From Leptolyngbyaceae cyanobacterium CSU_1_3 (GTDB lineage: Bacteria > Cyanobacteriota > Cyanobacteriia > Leptolyngbyales > Leptolyngbyaceae): DNA of 35,417 nt. Of this stretch, positions 33,108-35,417 are shown piece by piece. Numbering within the stretch: the stretch's first letter is position 1; each line of letters opens with the position of its first letter. The stretch lies in assembly GCA_012034655.1 (NCBI GenBank), contig JAAUOZ010000043.1, forward strand, positions 1 to 35,417. Reading direction: 5' to 3'. The notes under the pieces are model-generated. The model was not told where the DNA came from. It saw nothing but the letters and a program-made list of their open reading frames with translations, and did not search any database. The position numbers and the translations under genes are program-made.

Positions 33108-34049
33108 TTAGCGTTGCTGAACAATATACTGCGATGCTTGTGTACTACTATCGAGCGGTTGAACTGCACCTTGGCTCACCAATGCCTGATGGATAAACGC
33201 TGCCATTGCTCCTCGTGTTGTCGGTTGCGTTGGGTTTAGAACTCGTGTATTGGGATGATTCACGACTACTCTGGCACGGGTCGCTTCTGCCACCGCATCT
33301 ATTGCATTCGCAGGAATACGATCGGCATCCTGATAATATTGCACGACTTCTGATGCTGGGCGCACCCCTACTGCCTGCTGGTTATTCTGCGGAGGCTGAG
33401 CCTGTGCAGGGGGTTGAGTCCCTGGCTGAACGGCGGCTCGTGCTTGAGCAATTGGGGTAATAAAAGGCTGAAGCAATGCAGTTGCTGCTAGAGGCAACAT
33501 TTGAGGACGAGCCGCACGTCTTTGTTGAGGCGTTTGGGTGGAAGCTGGTGTACTTGTGGATTGACGGGTTTCGGGTTGAGCAGCATTCTGTAGCGGTAAA
33601 TTACGCGATAGTGCGACAAGTGCCTCTGCACGACTAATGGGTTGACGGGGACGGAAATTACCCTTGGGGTTTCCAGAAACAAAGCCTGTTTCATAAGCTT
33701 CCTGGATTGCATCTTCTGCCCAGTAGCCTTGGGGAACATCCTGGAAAGTACTGCCGCTTTCAATCTGCCGTTCTGCGGGTTGATTAAAGGCGCGTCTCAC
33801 GATCGCGGAAAATTCATCCCGTTTGACAGTTTGATCTGGGCGAAATGTACCATCGGGATAGCCACTAACAATATTGCGGACTGCCAATGCTTGAATAAAC
33901 GGTTGTGCCCAGTGATTTTGGGTATCAGGAAAGTTCGTAGCTGCGTTTTGAGCATTGACGGGATACTCCAGAGCGGCGATGATCGCAGTTCCTGCAACAA
34001 CTACGACTCCTGCGGTTGTTAAGAGAAATCGATCGGAACAATGAATCAT
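33108..34049 (-). CDS. S-layer homology (SLH) domain exported protein
   Basis: A 313-residue exported protein. The signal peptide is LLTTAGVVVVAGTAIIAALE, cut probably after PVNAQ at about residue 34. Two standard SLH repeats follow: FPDTQNHWAQPFIQALAVRN with IVSGYPDGTFRPDQTVKRDEF, and FQDVPQGYWAEDAIQEAYET with GFVSGNPKGNFRPRQPISRAE. After a Pro/Gln/Ala-rich linker a third, degenerate repeat is visible (YYQDADRIPANAIDAVAEAT to TRGAMAAFIHQALV). SLH domains bind pyruvylated cell-wall polymers, so it should sit in the peptidoglycan/outer envelope. The ATG at 34049 is set by GGAGG six bases upstream and the signal peptide; the frame is open to 34190 but without support. Confidence 0.88.
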   Translation of the reverse strand: MIHCSDRFLLTTAGVVVVAGTAIIAALEYPVNAQNAATNFPDTQNHWAQPFIQALAVRNIVSGYPDGTFRPDQTVKRDEFSAIVRRAFNQPAERQIESGSTFQDVPQGYWAEDAIQEAYETGFVSGNPKGNFRPRQPISRAEALVALSRNLPLQNAAQPETRQSTSTPASTQTPQQRRAARPQMLPLAATALLQPFITPIAQARAAVQPGTQPPAQAQPPQNNQQAVGVRPASEVVQYYQDADRIPANAIDAVAEATRARVVVNHPNTRVLNPTQPTTRGAMAAFIHQALVSQGAVQPLDSSTQASQYIVQQR

Positions 34050-34210
34050 TTTAATCCTCCATGATTTAATACAATCTACAGTTTTGTTAGAGAGAAAAGT
34101 CATACTTAAAGAGATCGCTAATGTTTGATAGCCAAGCAAGGAGGGAGGGAGAAAAAGCTCACACTGCTCCTGTGCAAGCCTTTGAAGCATCGCTTACTGG
34201 CAGATTCTGA

Positions 34211-34393
34211 TTAACGCTCGACGATCGGGCGACCTTCTATATCCACATCTAGCTGCTCTCGGCAAACAGAATCCACTTTATCTTCACCTTCAGCGTAAAC
34301 ACTAAAGTTCTTCAGGTCATCGATATCAAATCCGTCCGAGGCTGCGGTGTTGCGATAGTCGGAATGGAATGCTTCAAATTTCATCAGTGCCAT
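34211..34393 (-). CDS. Internally deleted PRC/DUF2382 protein (60 aa)
   Basis: A 60-residue product built from the two ends of a PRC-barrel/DUF2382 protein. Residues 1-42 (MALMKFEAFHSDYRN, DIDDLKNFSVYAEGEDKVDSV) match the N-terminus of 29637-30479, and residues 44-60 (REQLDVDIEGRPIVER) match its very C-terminus (REELDIDSEGRPVVEKR). About 220 residues in between are missing, in frame. The ribosome site GGAGG eight bases before the ATG at 34393 is intact, so it may still be expressed; whether the mini-protein is functional is unknown. The TTG/ATG readings upstream (34408-34414) include the ribosome site and are disfavoured. Confidence 0.65.
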   Translation of the reverse strand: MALMKFEAFHSDYRNTAASDGFDIDDLKNFSVYAEGEDKVDSVCREQLDVDIEGRPIVER

Positions 34394-34522
34394 GATAGTT
34401 TCCTCCATGTTCAAACGATTTGTTCTTCACTGTTTCGAGGGGATTGTGGCTAGCACTATCCTTAGTGTTGAAAGCAAATGTGATTGAAAAGTGACAAGCC
34501 TAGTGAAAGGGGGATCGTAGTT

Positions 34523-35417
34523 CTAAACCTGGCAGTCTGTTGAAGCAATGACTTCTAATTTGGATGGCGAGATGGGTTGACTCGATCGAAACAGTTCGAA
34601 AGCTGAGGGATCGCCACCTGCACAAAGATGAATCAGCGTTGCGACCAGTCCAGTCCATCCAGTTTGGTGATTTGCACCGAGTCCCGCTCCAGTATCGCCA
34701 TTGAAATACTCGTAAAATAGGAGTAAATGCTGCCAATGAGGATTGCGGAAGAGATCAGTCTGGGCGTGAACTGGGCGATTGTGGTGTTCATCCATCGAAA
34801 AAATGCGAATCAAGCGGCGAGAAAGTTCTGCCGCGACTTCTGCCAGCGTCATCCATTGCCCCGAACCCGTTGGACATTCTACTTTGAAGTCCTCTCCTAG
34901 ATAGCGATCGAACTTCTGCAAGGATTCAATCAGCAGAAAGTTCATCGGAAACCAGATCGGGCCGCGCCAGTTAGAGTTGCCACCAAACATACCGCTTGTA
35001 GATTCAGCAGGTTCATAGCGGACTTCATGCCGTTGTCCATCGACATCGAAGGTGTAGGGATGCTCAGCATGGAATTTAGAGACGGAACGAATGCCGTAAG
35101 GACTCAAAAACTCAGATTCATCCAGCAACCGTTGCAGAATGGGCTTTAGCCGTTTAAGGGGACTGACGATCGCAAGCAACCGTCGATCGTGATCTCCAGG
35201 CGTTTCTAACGCAGCAATATTTCGTTGTAGATTCGGGCGATTCTCGATGAACCATTCAAATCGCTGCTTAAAGCTATGAAATTGCTCTAACATAGACGGT
35301 TCTAGAATGTCGGCTGCAAATAGCGGCACTAATCCAACCATCGATCGAACTTTCAAGCGATGCCAATCATTGTTCGGCAGATGCAACAACATCATAGTAA
35401 AACTGATCTTCGTCATC
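34523..35417 (-). CDS. GH63-type (MGH1-like) glycoside hydrolase, 3' part; frameshift near the window edge
   Basis: About 297 codons of the C-terminal (alpha/alpha)6-barrel of a glucosidase-like protein of the GH63/MGH1 group. Motifs: LKVRSMVGLVPLFAADILEP, FEWFIENRPNL, DESEFLSPYGIRSVSKFH, PAESTSGMFGGNSNWRGPIW and FPMNFLLIESLQKF, then YEYFNGDTGAGLGANHQTGW and TGLVATLI, where catalytic-domain residues cluster. Such enzymes act on alpha-glucosides such as mannosylglycerate or glucosylglycerate and oligosaccharides; the substrate cannot be decided here. The 5' part lies beyond the window. At 35384-35390 one extra base separates DDEDQFYYDV in the entering frame from HLPNNDWHRLK in the main frame, so the gene is probably frameshifted or misread there. 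Confidence 0.75.
   Translation of the reverse strand, partial: MTKISFTMMLLHLPNNDWHRLKVRSMVGLVPLFAADILEPSMLEQFHSFKQRFEWFIENRPNLQRNIAALETPGDHDRRLLAIVSPLKRLKPILQRLLDESEFLSPYGIRSVSKFHAEHPYTFDVDGQRHEVRYEPAESTSGMFGGNSNWRGPIWFPMNFLLIESLQKFDRYLGEDFKVECPTGSGQWMTLAEVAAELSRRLIRIFSMDEHHNRPVHAQTDLFRNPHWQHLLLFYEYFNGDTGAGLGANHQTGWTGLVATLIHLCAGGDPSAFELFRSSQPISPSKLEVIASTDCQV

Noticed and set aside
1..35417. CRISPR arrays, tRNA/rRNA genes, prophage or toxin-antitoxin pairs
   Set aside because: Looked for regular spaced repeats, cloverleaf-like 3' ends and typical paired small genes; none found. The GCGATCGC octamers are the genome-wide HIP1 motif, not an array.

Overview
The window is cyanobacterial chromosomal DNA. 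The octamer GCGATCGC (HIP1) recurs through genes and spacers, and many proteins belong to cyanobacterium-typical families (DUF2808, DUF3611, PRC-barrel/DUF2382, SLH protein, Uma2 endonuclease, an Anabaena-sensory-rhodopsin-like protein). Family mix suggests a filamentous, Leptolyngbya-like lineage, but this is only an inference. No rRNA, tRNA, CRISPR array, phage or complete insertion sequence was seen.

Layout. 1-1.9 kb: a GC-rich inverted repeat, a Uma2 endonuclease gene and a patchwork of a transposase N-terminus joined to a CHASE2 fragment. 1.9-4.1 kb (minus): AI-2E-family membrane protein followed by a DUF389 membrane protein. 4.3-5.3 kb (plus): a rhodopsin close to Anabaena sensory rhodopsin, behind a sequence that looks like a PhoB-type box plus -10. 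5.4-9.9 kb: divergent CPA1 Na+/H+ antiporter and P-type cation ATPase; the ATPase carries two frameshifts that compensate. 9.85-10.55 kb (minus): a row of four tiny membrane-protein genes. 10.7-13.7 kb: small secreted proteins, a MITE-like element, thioredoxin and SDR remnants, DUF2808 and DUF6653 genes. 13.7-15.5 kb: a second antiporter with a C-terminal nucleotide-binding-like region. 15.5-21.1 kb (minus): a likely four-gene operon, response regulator > DUF389 > MscS > DUF2254. 21.4-23.2 kb (plus): secreted protein plus lipoprotein. 23.2-28.7 kb (minus): 6-TM ion channel, hybrid histidine kinase (frameshifted), second AI-2E protein, small lipoprotein. 29.1-32.4 kb: CheY-like regulator, PRC/DUF2382 protein, DUF3611 and a third lipoprotein. 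32.5-35.4 kb: two gene ghosts, SLH protein, an internally deleted PRC/DUF2382 gene, and the 3' part of a GH63-type glycosidase.

Theme. Almost every intact gene is a membrane, envelope or signalling protein linked by family to ion balance, osmotic or envelope stress, and many occur as paralogous sets (two AI-2E, two intact DUF389 plus a fragment, two antiporters, three related lipoproteins, two PRC/DUF2382). The window reads as an ion/osmotic-stress and envelope island that has expanded by duplication and is littered with decayed copies.

Caution on quality. At least five otherwise well conserved genes are interrupted by single-base shifts, most of them in or next to homopolymers (C6, T5, T5, A3). 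Sequencing or assembly error is as likely as true pseudogenization, so calls of broken genes should be read with that in mind.
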